From NCBI GenBank assembly GCA_013397795.1, contig VZTJ01004023.1, positions 617,422-681,421 on the forward strand: a stretch of DNA of 64,000 nucleotides. Direction: 5' to 3'. Positions 25,701 through 34,746 of the stretch are shown one piece after another. Source of the DNA: Orthonyx spaldingii. Its lineage: Eukaryota > Chordata > Aves > Passeriformes > Orthonychidae. A program made the position numbers and the translations under genes. The stretch's first letter is position 1, and every line of letters begins with the position of its first letter. The notes beneath the pieces were generated by a model, which saw nothing but the letters and a program-made list of their open reading frames with translations, was not told the DNA's origin and did not search any database.

Positions 25701-28488
25701 GTATTTTAAGACATTTCTCAGAAGGTCCTGTTTCAGGAAAAGAAACCAAAATATGTCCCTTGATTTCTATTGATCCTTTGAATGGCTCCACAAAGTGAGT
25801 TAGATGTACAACCAGTTTACTTTTATACCTTCATATTGACTCATTTTGTTTCCCAAATCCAGTATTACATAAAACTGTGTTTCTAATTTGAAAGAATGAC
25901 TAGATACTTTACTTCAGTGAGCCATGAAATAGATTCTCTGCTAAAATGCTACTTACAATGATCAAGCTAGGCAGTCATGTCCACATCTTACCTTTATAAT
26001 GCAAGAACAGTGTATCATTTAAGTACGGGGTCCAGTATAATTTCTGCTGTTTACAGATGTCTAGCAGAATCTTTTTTGTAATTCTAAAATAGTACAGGAA
26101 GCAGAAGCAAAATAAAAAATGTATTTCAGTGCACATTTTGAAATCTTTGGTTTCCTTACAGATTCCAATGGAACACAAGCAACAGTTCTTCCACGTAAGA
26201 GAAATAGCTACAGCTTTCAAAATTATATAAAAAAAAAAAAAAAAAAAGCAGGGTTGGCNNNAAGCGGGGAGGAATGGTAAAAAACCGGTTTGGTTTTTTT
26301 TTTTTTTTTTTTTTTTAAGAGTGTCTTTTCATTTCTACCTTTGATGTGAGTTACCAGACCCTTCTACTAAATAACAGAGAGTTCATAGGAAAATGGGCAG
26401 GGAATTAGAGAGTCCATCTTTTCGGAAAAGGGCAGCACATTCTGTGTTAGCTTCTGGTTCCAGTGTTAGCTTCCTCTCCAATTCTTTCCCCCATTCCTGG
26501 TTGCTTTGGTACAGGACCTTTGGTGGCAGAGCCAAAATGCAACAGTTTTCTCACAGAAAAATCAATAGTTATCAACCCAACATTTTATTGAAACGCTGAC
26601 TCCAAAATAGCACTCAGGAAGTTTTGATATACAGCTGTTGGCTGGCTGGGAATGCCACTAGGAATTAACACAAAGCCTTGTCTGAACTGATGAAGAGAAA
26701 TGGTTAAAGCTACTGGCAAATGACTTCCATAGGAGTTTGCACAATTTTCTCCAGATCCATTAAATGACTGCATCATGTGGTCAGAATGTAGTTTGTTACT
26801 GTGGCCATAAAAACCAAACACCTGTACAGATGCTGGAAATATCACTAATACCTGATTTATCCATTATTCTTGAGTTCATCTGCAAAACTGTTCTCCAGAA
26901 CTGAGATGAACACACAGAATAGCAAAACTCCTGATGATGCCAACACATCCATAAACAATGCATTACCTTACAAAGCCTCTCTTTTCTTCTGTCCTTTCAC
27001 TGGTTGAGCTGGTTCCAGACTTCTGATCACTACCTGATTTTTGTTCATTCTGTTGATCTGCTCTGGACATACAGTTGACTTCTTTCTCTTGAGTTTTAAC
27101 AGCTTTATAAATAAGAAAATGACTTGCAGTTTAACAGCAAGGGTGGGGAACATGTGTCATGTTGCCAATTACTTTAGAGAAATATTGAGGAGCACTTGAA
27201 TATGAATTTCAAGAAGAGAGTGTTCTAACCAAGAGTTCTGCTGACATTTTTAATGAAACTCAACCTTTTTACACAGCATCATAAAACAAGTAGTAGCAAC
27301 TGAACTGTTGAAATCTGCATATTTTATTTTTTTTTAGATCTGGAAGTCAGATAGTACCCATTATTCTTAAGATTATTATAATGTACTAAAGTACTGACAC
27401 CAATGTTCTTATGGTGTTAGACATTTAATATACATTTTATTAACACCAATTTGAGTTTACTGTAAAGAGACTACAGTAATGGTGTATCAGAGTCATCCCA
27501 AGCACTGTTAGTCTAGCTCCTCTACAAATTTACCCTTTTGCACTCCTTGGAAGGTGTCTTTACACTGCCTTTGATTAATTGCAATTTCAGTATTTCTCTC
27601 TTCAGATACTTGCCCTGGACTTTCCACTTGCACTTGTAGTCCGTACATTTAAAGAGAAAGTGCAAACAGGATGATTGTACCAGCTTACTTAAATATGACT
27701 GCAATTAAAACATAATAATCAGACATATTGAGTAACATAGAGGCAATGGGCTGAAACTGATGCACTGAACATAAGGAAGAACTTCTGTACTGTGCGGGTG
27801 ACCATGAACTGGAACTGTTTGCCCAGAGAGGGAGTGGAGTCTCCCTCACTGGAGAGGTCCCAGAACCATCTGGACACAATCCTGTGCCCTGTGCTCTGGG
27901 ATGGCCCTGCCTGAGCAGCGAGGTTGGACCAATGACCCACTGTGGTCCCTTCAACCCTGGCCCATCCTGTGACTCTGTGATTTAGAGGTCAGGCTGTGTG
28001 ATTACAACACTGGAAGAAAGATCTCTCTGGCAATAGGAAAGTGAAGAAATATCGTGAAAGGAAGAATGGTCACAGGAAGCTAGCAACTGAGTATGCCTCA
28101 GTTACGTCAGGATTTCCAGTGGCTTTGCTGGAGAAAGCACACACTCGTATTTGCATCCGGATGAGTGTGAACAGCCGTGATGTGCAGACTTTGTGTGCTG
28201 GCGAGCGAGCCGGAGGGGCTCACCTGTGCTCCCAGCGCTGCCCTCACGCTCCGTGTGGGCACCTCCGCATCCGGTGTCGCCCAGCGGCGCCTCTGACACC
28301 CCAGGCGCCGGGACCTTCCCTCCGCGGCCGCTGCCCGGGTCTCCAGCGGGCGCCGCCTGCATTCTAACACCTCCCCGACCCGGCACGGGATTTACGCTCT
28401 GACTTTTTCGGACAAAACGCCCGCAGGCTGCAGCCGGCGGCAGGCGCGGCCCAGAGCGCAGCCCCAGCGCCGCCTCAGCCGTGGCCAT
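16781..28488 (-). CDS. DNAAF1: Dynein axonemal assembly factor 1 (LRRC50)
   Basis: DNAAF1 is a cytoplasmic LRR protein needed to preassemble ciliary dynein arms; human loss causes primary ciliary dyskinesia. Minus-strand exons in order: 28488-28224, 27102-26967, 26083-25992, 25160-24939, 24221-24055, 23799-23678, 23132-22948, 22471-22220, 21605-21496, 18798-18772, 17611-17263, 16977-16900, and possibly 16806-16781. All joins keep frame, giving about 674-676 residues (human 725). Motifs in order: KQQKLYWTPYLNDTLFLHYKG; LRRs (LRKIENLEAQTELRCLCLQL, IENLEPLQKLDSLNISNNYI, DIQHLQECPSISVLDLSHN, HVLNLMGNEVI); the LRR cap LTYLDDRPVFPKDR; then a charged helical stretch (residues about 335-396) and an acidic, fast-evolving tail with ELPDLED and PKIEIIS. 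The start is the ATG in GTCGCCATGG. The N-terminal 88 residues resemble nothing I know. The last exon is uncertain: reading through 16900 stops at 16880. Confidence 0.88.
18772..18798 (-). other. DNAAF1: DNAAF1 27-nt microexon
   Basis: The exon encodes nine residues, ELPDLEDVV, with an acceptor (tttacag) and a strong donor (gtaagtgag). It joins phase 0 to KLYLD on one side and DCHPKIEIIS on the other, matching the human order of a DLPDLED block followed by PKIEVIS. It is too short for ORF-based prediction. Confidence 0.8.
26229..26316. other. Homopolymer pair around an NNN assembly join
   Basis: A 19-base A run (26229-26247) and a 24-base T run (26293-26316) flank a three-N placeholder at 26259-26261, all inside a DNAAF1 intron. 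The runs are inverted relative to each other. The N triplet marks an unresolved or edited base run, so this short stretch may be a misjoin. Confidence 0.7.
27735..27981 (+). mobile_element. CR1 LINE 3' fragment
   Basis: The sequence follows the avian CR1 3' end: AAGGAAGAACTTCTGTACTG, a GGGTGACC block, GAACTG...GCCCAGAGAGG, GTGGAGTCTCCCTC, GATCCTGTG-like text, GTTGGACCAATGACCC, GGTCCCTTCAACCC and a terminal TGTGACTCTGTGATTT. It is 5'-truncated, as is usual, and lies in DNAAF1 intron 1 on the opposite strand to that gene. Confidence 0.88.
28102..28109. promoter_or_regulatory. CRE-like site TTACGTCA
   Basis: TTACGTCA (reverse TGACGTAA) is an ATF/CREB-type octamer about 115 bases inside DNAAF1 intron 1, at the edge of the CpG island. 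A single site is weak evidence of function. Confidence 0.3.
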
Positions 28489-28494
28489 GGCGAC
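28481..28494. promoter_or_regulatory. RFX-type X-box over the DNAAF1 start codon
   Basis: GTGGCCATGGCGAC is a near-palindrome matching 12 of 14 bases of the X-box GTTGCCATGGCAAC, with one mismatch to the degenerate form GTNRCC-NN-RGYAAC in either orientation. RFX factors bind X-boxes in ciliary gene promoters, and DNAAF1 is a ciliary gene. The site includes the DNAAF1 ATG, so it would lie within or just after the transcription start region. Confidence 0.5.
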
Positions 28495-28499
28495 GCCGC

Positions 28500-28618
28500 G
28501 CGCAGCCGCACAAGGCCCCACGGCCGCTCCCGGCGGCCCCGCGCGGCGCAGGCGGCGGCGAACAGCGCGAACAGCGCGAACAGCGCGGGCGGAGCGCCCG
28601 GCCGCGGCGGCCCCGCGG
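28500..28618 (+). other. HSDL1: Probable noncoding first exon of HSDL1
   Basis: A donor (GCG|GTGAGG) at 28619 in the CpG island fits the end of a 5' UTR exon that splices to the acceptor at 29408-29409. The 5' limit is not visible and is given only roughly. Confidence 0.4.
28561..28587. repeat. 9-nt tandem triplication (AACAGCGCG x3)
   Basis: Three exact head-to-tail copies of AACAGCGCG lie within the shared DNAAF1/HSDL1 promoter or the HSDL1 leader. Confidence 0.9.
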
Positions 28619-29422
28619 GTGAGGCGCCGGCGGGGTGCGGTCAGGCCGGTACAGCCCCGGACAGGGAGGGCCCCGGGCCGGGGCTGGGCGAGGGGCAGAG
28701 GTGTCGGCCCAGCGCGTTGGGGCTGCGCGGGGAGGGCGCGCCCGGAGCTCGCTGTCCCGCCCTGGGCGAGGGACGGGCGGGGTGCGGCGGGGCCGGGCGG
28801 CACATAGGGTCCTGCCGAGGAGAGGATGGATTTGTGCTTGTTTAAAAAATGTATTAACTGGTAAAAGCCGTGTGAGGCACGGCGAGCGCGGTGTGCGGTG
28901 TGCCTGATGCGCTGTCACCGTGCCGTGGTTCAAGGGCAGTGCCAGGTGCGGTGCTTCTGACAGCGCTGGGGGCTGGCGTTCTGCCTCCGAGCCTGCTTTG
29001 TCTCTCCTGCAGCTTTTTGTCCTTGAAAGAGCCCGTTGTTCCTTTGTGTCTCAGCTCCCCCGTGCAGGTTATCCTTGTCTCTCTTGTAGGTAGTTCTTCA
29101 TCTTCCAAAATTGGTTTTCACCTGTTCAGCTTTTGCTTGAATTGTTTTATTTATAGAATCGCTGATCAGTACTATTGCAGTATAACTGATTAATAGATAA
29201 ACCCAAGAAAAAGGGCTAAAACAGTACCTAAACCAGTGAGGATGATGGTAGGTGACACCCAAATTTTAGCAGACTGATTTGTGGCTTTTCTGCATCTAAA
29301 CAGTGCTCAAACTGTAACATGCTGAATCTCAAAGGTTATCCATACAGGCTGAAAAGTTAACATGGGCCAAGAGGCAATTGTAATTGCCTGTGTATTTTTT
29401 TTTTTTCAGGCTTGTGATCACC

Positions 29423-32400
29423 ATGGCTGCAGTGGATCGATTCTCCCTCTTGTACAGAGAAATCAGTCGCTCCTGCAGTTTCTACATAGAAGCCCTGGCT
29501 ATTGTTGGAGCTTGGTACACTGTGAGAAAGGCTGTGTCTCTGGCGTTTGACACTTACAGCGCACTCAGGCTGCACGTTATTCCACAGCTGAGTGGGGAGA
29601 TTGATCTCGTCAGGAAGTACGGAAAATGGGCCGTGGTCACTGGTAAGAGATGAAGTGGTGAATTTGCTTGTGTTTATGTAACATACTGTGCCAGTACTGT
29701 GAAACTTTGTAGCTTGTGCCGCTGGGTGAGCTTTTTCTCACAAGCTGGGACTTGTTTTAGCTCTGGTTGAAGGTTAATCTGCCTGAGCAGTGGCTGTTGT
29801 TAATTGCCCTTATAAACTAATTCCTCAGGAGATGGGAAAGCTAAGTGAGTTGACTGATTGCTGAGGAAGAATCTCAGCAGTTGTTGCCCAAATTTGCAAG
29901 GTACATCTTGAACACCTGCAAGTCTAGACAGAGATGCAGACAAGATCCTTTTTTTGCTATGTGGTGTTTACACGTGCTCTAGTTCTTCAACAAGGTTTGA
30001 GTCCTGTACCTCTGACATCCCTGCCTTTCATTAAGGTTCTCCTTTGAGCTCTCTCTTGTTGTCATAGATAATGTAAAAGTTTTATAAGGGGAATGGCAAA
30101 GGTGGTTGACAGTGTTGTCTTTACTGTTGTGTCTTTGAATTCAATATATTCAGTGCCACATGATCTCAGAAAAAAAGAATAAAGCTATAATTGAAAGAAC
30201 TGTCAAAGGAGAAGGCTGTTGCTCTATTTTTCACTTGTGTGTTCTATTGCTGTTTTCTCTTGCAGGTAGCACAGATGGTATTGGGAAGGCTTATGCTAAA
30301 GAACTGGCAAAGCATGGTGTCAACGTCGTCTTAGTCAGCCGAAACAAAGAGAAGCTGGAGGCTGTATCCAGGAGCATATCTGAAACCTATAAAGTGGAAA
30401 CAGATTTCATAGTAGCTGATTTCAGCAAGGGGCATGAGCTTTACCCAGCCATTAAGGAGGCTCTGAAAGACAGAGAAATTGGGATTTTGGTGAATAATGT
30501 AGGAATAATTCATGACCACCCAGAATATTTTACTAATCTGTCTGAGGATATGCTATGGAACATAATCCATGTAAATATTGCTTCTGTTACCATGATGACC
30601 CATATTGTGCTGCCAGGCATGGTAAAGAAGAAGAAAGGGGCAATTGTGAACCTTTCTTCAGCAGTCTGTTGTGAGCCAACACCGATGCTGACAGTCTATG
30701 GAGCCTCTAAAGTAAGTTGGGGTGTAGTGTTAAACAGTGTGCACTGGAAAGTCCATTCTAGGTTGCTTGTGGTATGAAGGGTTTTTTAACACATTCAGCA
30801 AGAATGTCAAAATACTTGAATGTTTTCTAGAGGTTTGTTTATCAGAGGTGAGTGATACTTGTATTATGCAGTAAACTCTTCATCCTCACCAGTGCTCTTG
30901 GATTTTGTGTGAACTGTGGCATAACAGTCATTCTAGGAGAAATGTTGCCTTTCTCAGGTGCACAAAGCAGAGGCAGTTCTGTGGGCCCCGCTGAAAGGGC
31001 CAAGAATTTAATTTCTCTCTTCTTCAGCTGAACTGTGCACATACCTTAAGCCTCTTGCCATACCAGTATTTGGTAGCACAAAGGGCTATACTCGTGCTCA
31101 ATCTACCACAGTGACAAGGAGTGTGGCCAAATCAAGGCACTGCTTCATGTAATACCAAGGAGTGTTGTGCCACATTTGGGGACAAGCGAAAATAACTCCC
31201 CCATAATTGTCCTTCCTGAAAAGATCCAGCCAGTAGTGAATAGGATGGGGCAGCTGGGTGATGCTGGAAGAATGAGTGCTCATGGTGCTGGTGGATTTAC
31301 GCTGGATGACATGCTGCTGAATCTGCAAAAGCATCTGGGATTTGGAAGGATCTCTCCTAGATCCAGTGTCTAAACACACGTGGTTGTTGCTGTCCGTGGC
31401 TGCCCTCTGTTGTAGCCTTGCTCCTGACACAGCTCTTGTATTTCCTTTGGCCTGGAGCAAAACCAGCTCTTACTAGCCCAAGGTATAAAACTCCTTGCAG
31501 ACTTTCTTCAGTGTGGAAATTTAGGATTACTGTTTCTGTGCAGAGTATCTGCCCCTTTGGTTATGCTATGTGTATGTAGAACTGCACTCTGAATTAAAAC
31601 AATTAAAAGGCTGGAATGAAAAGGAAGAAACACAAATGTACCAAAGTTTCTTCATTTAGCTGACATAATTAATCCAAATCCTAGATCAGCAATGCAGCTT
31701 TAAGCCTGGCCTCAGAACACAGAAGTGAGAACAAGCTGCTGTAACATCCTAAGCCTCTTTGTGCAACAGCAGTGAATGGTGGTTGAAGTGGTTGCTTTAG
31801 TTTTCCTAAAGCAGCTGTAAGTGCATTTGTACAAGATGCTTTCCCAACAAACTGTTGGGAAAACCTTTTGCAAGGCTGTTTGGGAGCAGAAAGATGTCTG
31901 CTCACAACCTGAGTCTAAAATGCTCTTTCTCAGGGAGAACTGGCTGTGTGGCACAGCAGTAGCTTCAGCAGGGAAGGCTTCAGTGTTGCTGCCCTGATAA
32001 GACTGATCCAGGCTCATTTTTCAGTCTGATTCCAGCAGTCCCAGTTATCAGGCTTGTGCTTTTCTTGTTATTCTGCAAAAGTAAAATGAGCTAAAGGAGG
32101 TAATGCAGATACACATTAACAAATGAATAATTTTGCATAAGGGAGTTCCAGGAAATAACTAACGTGGCTTCTGGAGAAGACAGTTGAATGCAAAGTTCAC
32201 CTGTAAATATATTAAAAAATGGGACTTTATTTTCTCCTTCTGACAGTAGTATCTAGAGCTGGCTGTAGCGTGTCCTTGCAATGCCCCTAGACAGAACAAG
32301 GTGTTTTAGGTGAAATAAATGTTTTTGTATTATTTTTAAGCAGAAATTGTCAGATTGTGTTAAACAGTCACTTTGTCCTGCAAGTTACTATACCATGGCA

Positions 32401-33849
32401 GGTTTATAGCAAATAACAACACATAGAAATGTTGATAATACTTCAGAAATTAATATTTTTATACTATTTGTTATTTTTTATTGAGCTGATGTATAAAATA
32501 TGTTACAACTTTTCTATAATTTTAATAAAACCTTGCCCTGAGATTTCATTGTTTAAAAAAAAAGAAAAAAAAAGTCTCTTTCTGCTTTTGTCTTTCTAGA
32601 GCTACGTGGACTATTTCAGTAGATCACTACATTATGAGTATGCCTCTAAAGGAATTTTTATTCAGAGTCTAATGCCATTTGTAACTATTACAAATATGTT
32701 AGCATTCAGCGACAGTATATCAAAGAGATCTATCTTTTTTCCTACTGCTGAAGAATATGCAAGGCATGCTATTTCTACTCTTGGGTTATCCACAAGGACC
32801 ACTGGTTACTGGAAGCATGCAATACAGGTAATGGAATTCATTAAACTATTTCATGTTTGCCAGTAGAAGTAAATCAGCTGTTTACTTTCTTAGGAATCTG
32901 AATGAAAACTATGCTGATTCTGAAAACGCGTAATATATAGTGCAGACTTTAAGGCATTGTGCCATGTTTTCTCAATAGTTCTGCTTTAGAAACTTATGCT
33001 TGGGCATGCTTATTTTTTAAGATCAGGAAGAATCCAATTCTCCCTTGAAATTTGCAGCAAAAATGGAAAAGAGACAACTTTTTACGGAAAAGCACACAGC
33101 ATCTCATTTCTTTCGGGGTGTTGCTGACTGGGCAAGTGTTTCACTGTCTTCTGTAAACAGAAATAGCTTTTTTCAGTCTTAATATATTGAGCATATTTTT
33201 ACTTTGGGGAAGAGTGGGTAGGGAGGATGGAATAATAGCAGGAAAAACCCTGTATTTTTGTTCTAAGCTACCTGGAAGCAGGTCCTCCATTTGTTAGGGT
33301 TTTCATTTTTGGGGGCGGACTGTTTTATGCACATTAGTCACATCCCATGTATCCTACCTAGTGGCTTCCTGTAGCCTTGGGTTGAGTAGACAAAAATGAA
33401 GAAGTGGGGATTAGTCCAAAAGGAATAAAAGAGATATGATGGATTCTAGCAAGATGTGGCATTTAAAGGAAGTTGACAGAATTGCTGTTGTGAACTTGAC
33501 CAAACCAGGATTCAGTATTTATTTGCAGAACTTAGCTGCTCAGCTGTGGGTGCTACTTCAGAAACAGCTGAATATGTGTACTTCCAAGGGGTTGAATTTA
33601 AGACTTAGTTGATTATTTTCAAGTATGTTTTGCCTTGCTTTAGTAGTGATTTGAGAAACTGTTCGTTTACTTTAATGGAATGTCTTAATAATCTGTCCCT
33701 TCCTTTCATTTTTTTCTGTTCTCTTGTCTCCCTGTGCCTCTCCACAGTTGACGCTGGGCGAGTGCCTGCCTGAGTGGATGTGGGCATGGTGTGCACTGTA
33801 TTTTGGCAAATTTCTGCGCAAGGAAGGTTTGACAGGCAAAGCGAAATAG
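29423..33849 (+). CDS. HSDL1: Hydroxysteroid dehydrogenase-like protein 1
   Basis: This is a short-chain dehydrogenase/reductase of the HSD17B12-like group; human HSDL1 is reported as mitochondrial and enzymatically inactive. Coding exons: 29423-29642, 30266-30711, 32600-32827, 33748-33849, joining in frame to 331 codons plus stop (human 330). The ATG in CACCATGG gives MAAVD, as in human. Visible features: the Rossmann cofactor motif TGSTDGIG (residues 73-80), the NNVG motif (150-153), Asn177 in HVNIAS, Ser205 in NLSSAV, and Tyr218/Lys222 in VYGASK. All four SDR catalytic residues are therefore present, with the usual 13-residue Ser-Tyr and 4-residue Tyr-Lys spacings. Human HSDL1 has Phe at 218. 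The 30712-32599 intron is A/T-rich, with no gene or repeat recognised. The 5' UTR part of the first coding exon starts at 29410. Confidence 0.95.
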
Positions 33850-33998
33850 GAGCAGCTCGATGTCCCACGTGATATTTCTGATCAGTGCTGCAAAAATGTT
33901 TAATGAACCTTGGAGGACTTACTGTAACTTAACCGTACCTTGTTAAGCAAGCGACATAACCTAGACAACAGAAGTCTGGAGCCTCTCTGTATCCTTGT

Positions 33999-34004
33999 AT
34001 TAAA
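33999..34004 (+). terminator. HSDL1: HSDL1 polyadenylation signal candidate (ATTAAA)
   Basis: ATTAAA lies 150 bases after the HSDL1 stop codon. It is the best candidate before the MBTPS1 promoter begins about 430 bases downstream. Confidence 0.4.
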
Positions 34005-34024
34005 TAGCTCCTCTGCTGCTTTCC

Positions 34025-34439
34025 TTTACGACAAAGGGAGGATGTTCTTGATGTTAATCTCTATTCACTTTCTCATTGACGTAACTGGGCAGGAGCAGGT
34101 CCATTGTGATTTCTGACCATAAAGTGCCATCTCTCACATAGTGCTACATGGCGTGCATTGGTAAAATGGAGAGAATTTGAGACTCCTCCAAATCCGTCAG
34201 AAACGGGACCCCCAAAAAATCAAGCCATTCAGAACGACAACTGTGAAGTTCCTGAGAAGACGGGGAACAGCCAGGGGAGGGTCTCGGGGCTGTAACCCAT
34301 GACAGGGGTCTGTCCACAGCCGACGCCAACCTCAGCTAGCCCTCAAAGCCCTCCGCTTCAATTGTGCGGGATAAAACTTGTGTTGCCAACAACGCCCGCT
34401 GGCAAAGGGGCTTTGAGCCCACGCGTTTAATTTGGGCAG
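34025..34439. other. Spacer between HSDL1 and MBTPS1
   Basis: A short spacer lies between the probable HSDL1 3' end and the MBTPS1 CpG island. No gene or repeat is seen. Confidence 0.4.
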
Positions 34440-34523
34440 GGGCCGAAGGCGGCTCGGTAGCGGCGCCGCTGCCGNGCCGGCGCCGCTCGCTCCCTGTGGG
34501 GACACGGGACCCCGGCCCCGCCC

Positions 34524-34533
34524 GCGCATGCGC
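34524..34533. promoter_or_regulatory. NRF1 binding palindrome
   Basis: GCGCATGCGC, preceded by C and followed by G, is an exact match to the core of the NRF1 consensus YGCGCATGCGCR. It is typical of TATA-less housekeeping promoters. Confidence 0.65.
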
Positions 34534-34550
34534 GGCGCGGCGCGCGGGGC

Positions 34551-34560
34551 TCTCGCGAGA
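34551..34560. promoter_or_regulatory. TCTCGCGAGA promoter element
   Basis: This is an exact copy of the palindromic CGCG element TCTCGCGAGA, a motif established in CpG-island core promoters. It lies 17 bases after the NRF1 site and 16 bases before the gap. Confidence 0.65.
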
Positions 34561-34576
34561 GCGCGGCGGTAAACAG

Positions 34577-34746
34577 NNNNNNNNNNNNNNNNNNNNNNNN
34601 NNNNNNNNNNNNNNNNNNNNNNNNNNNNNNNNNNNNNNNNNNNNNNNNNNNNNNNNNNNNNNNNNNNNNNNNNNNNNNNNNNNNNNNNNNNNNNNNNNNN
34701 NNNNNNNNNNNNNNNNNNNNNNNNNNNNNNNNNNNNNNNNNNNNNN
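34577..34746. other. Assembly gap (170 N)
   Basis: A run of 170 N lies in the MBTPS1 CpG island; a single N also occurs at 34475. GC-rich sequence was probably not resolved. Confidence 0.99.

Larger units (their letters stand above)
28225..28900. promoter_or_regulatory. Bidirectional CpG-island promoter of DNAAF1 and HSDL1
   Basis: A very GC- and CpG-rich block separates the DNAAF1 start codon (minus) from the probable first noncoding exon of HSDL1 (plus), with about 130 bases between them. No TATA box is evident. Divergent genes sharing one CpG island usually share a promoter; that is inferred here from layout. Confidence 0.7.

Noticed and set aside
28489..28803. Possible N-terminal extension of DNAAF1 upstream of the chosen ATG
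   Set aside because: The frame stays open only because of GC richness; the encoded text is low-complexity and would consume the promoter shared with HSDL1.
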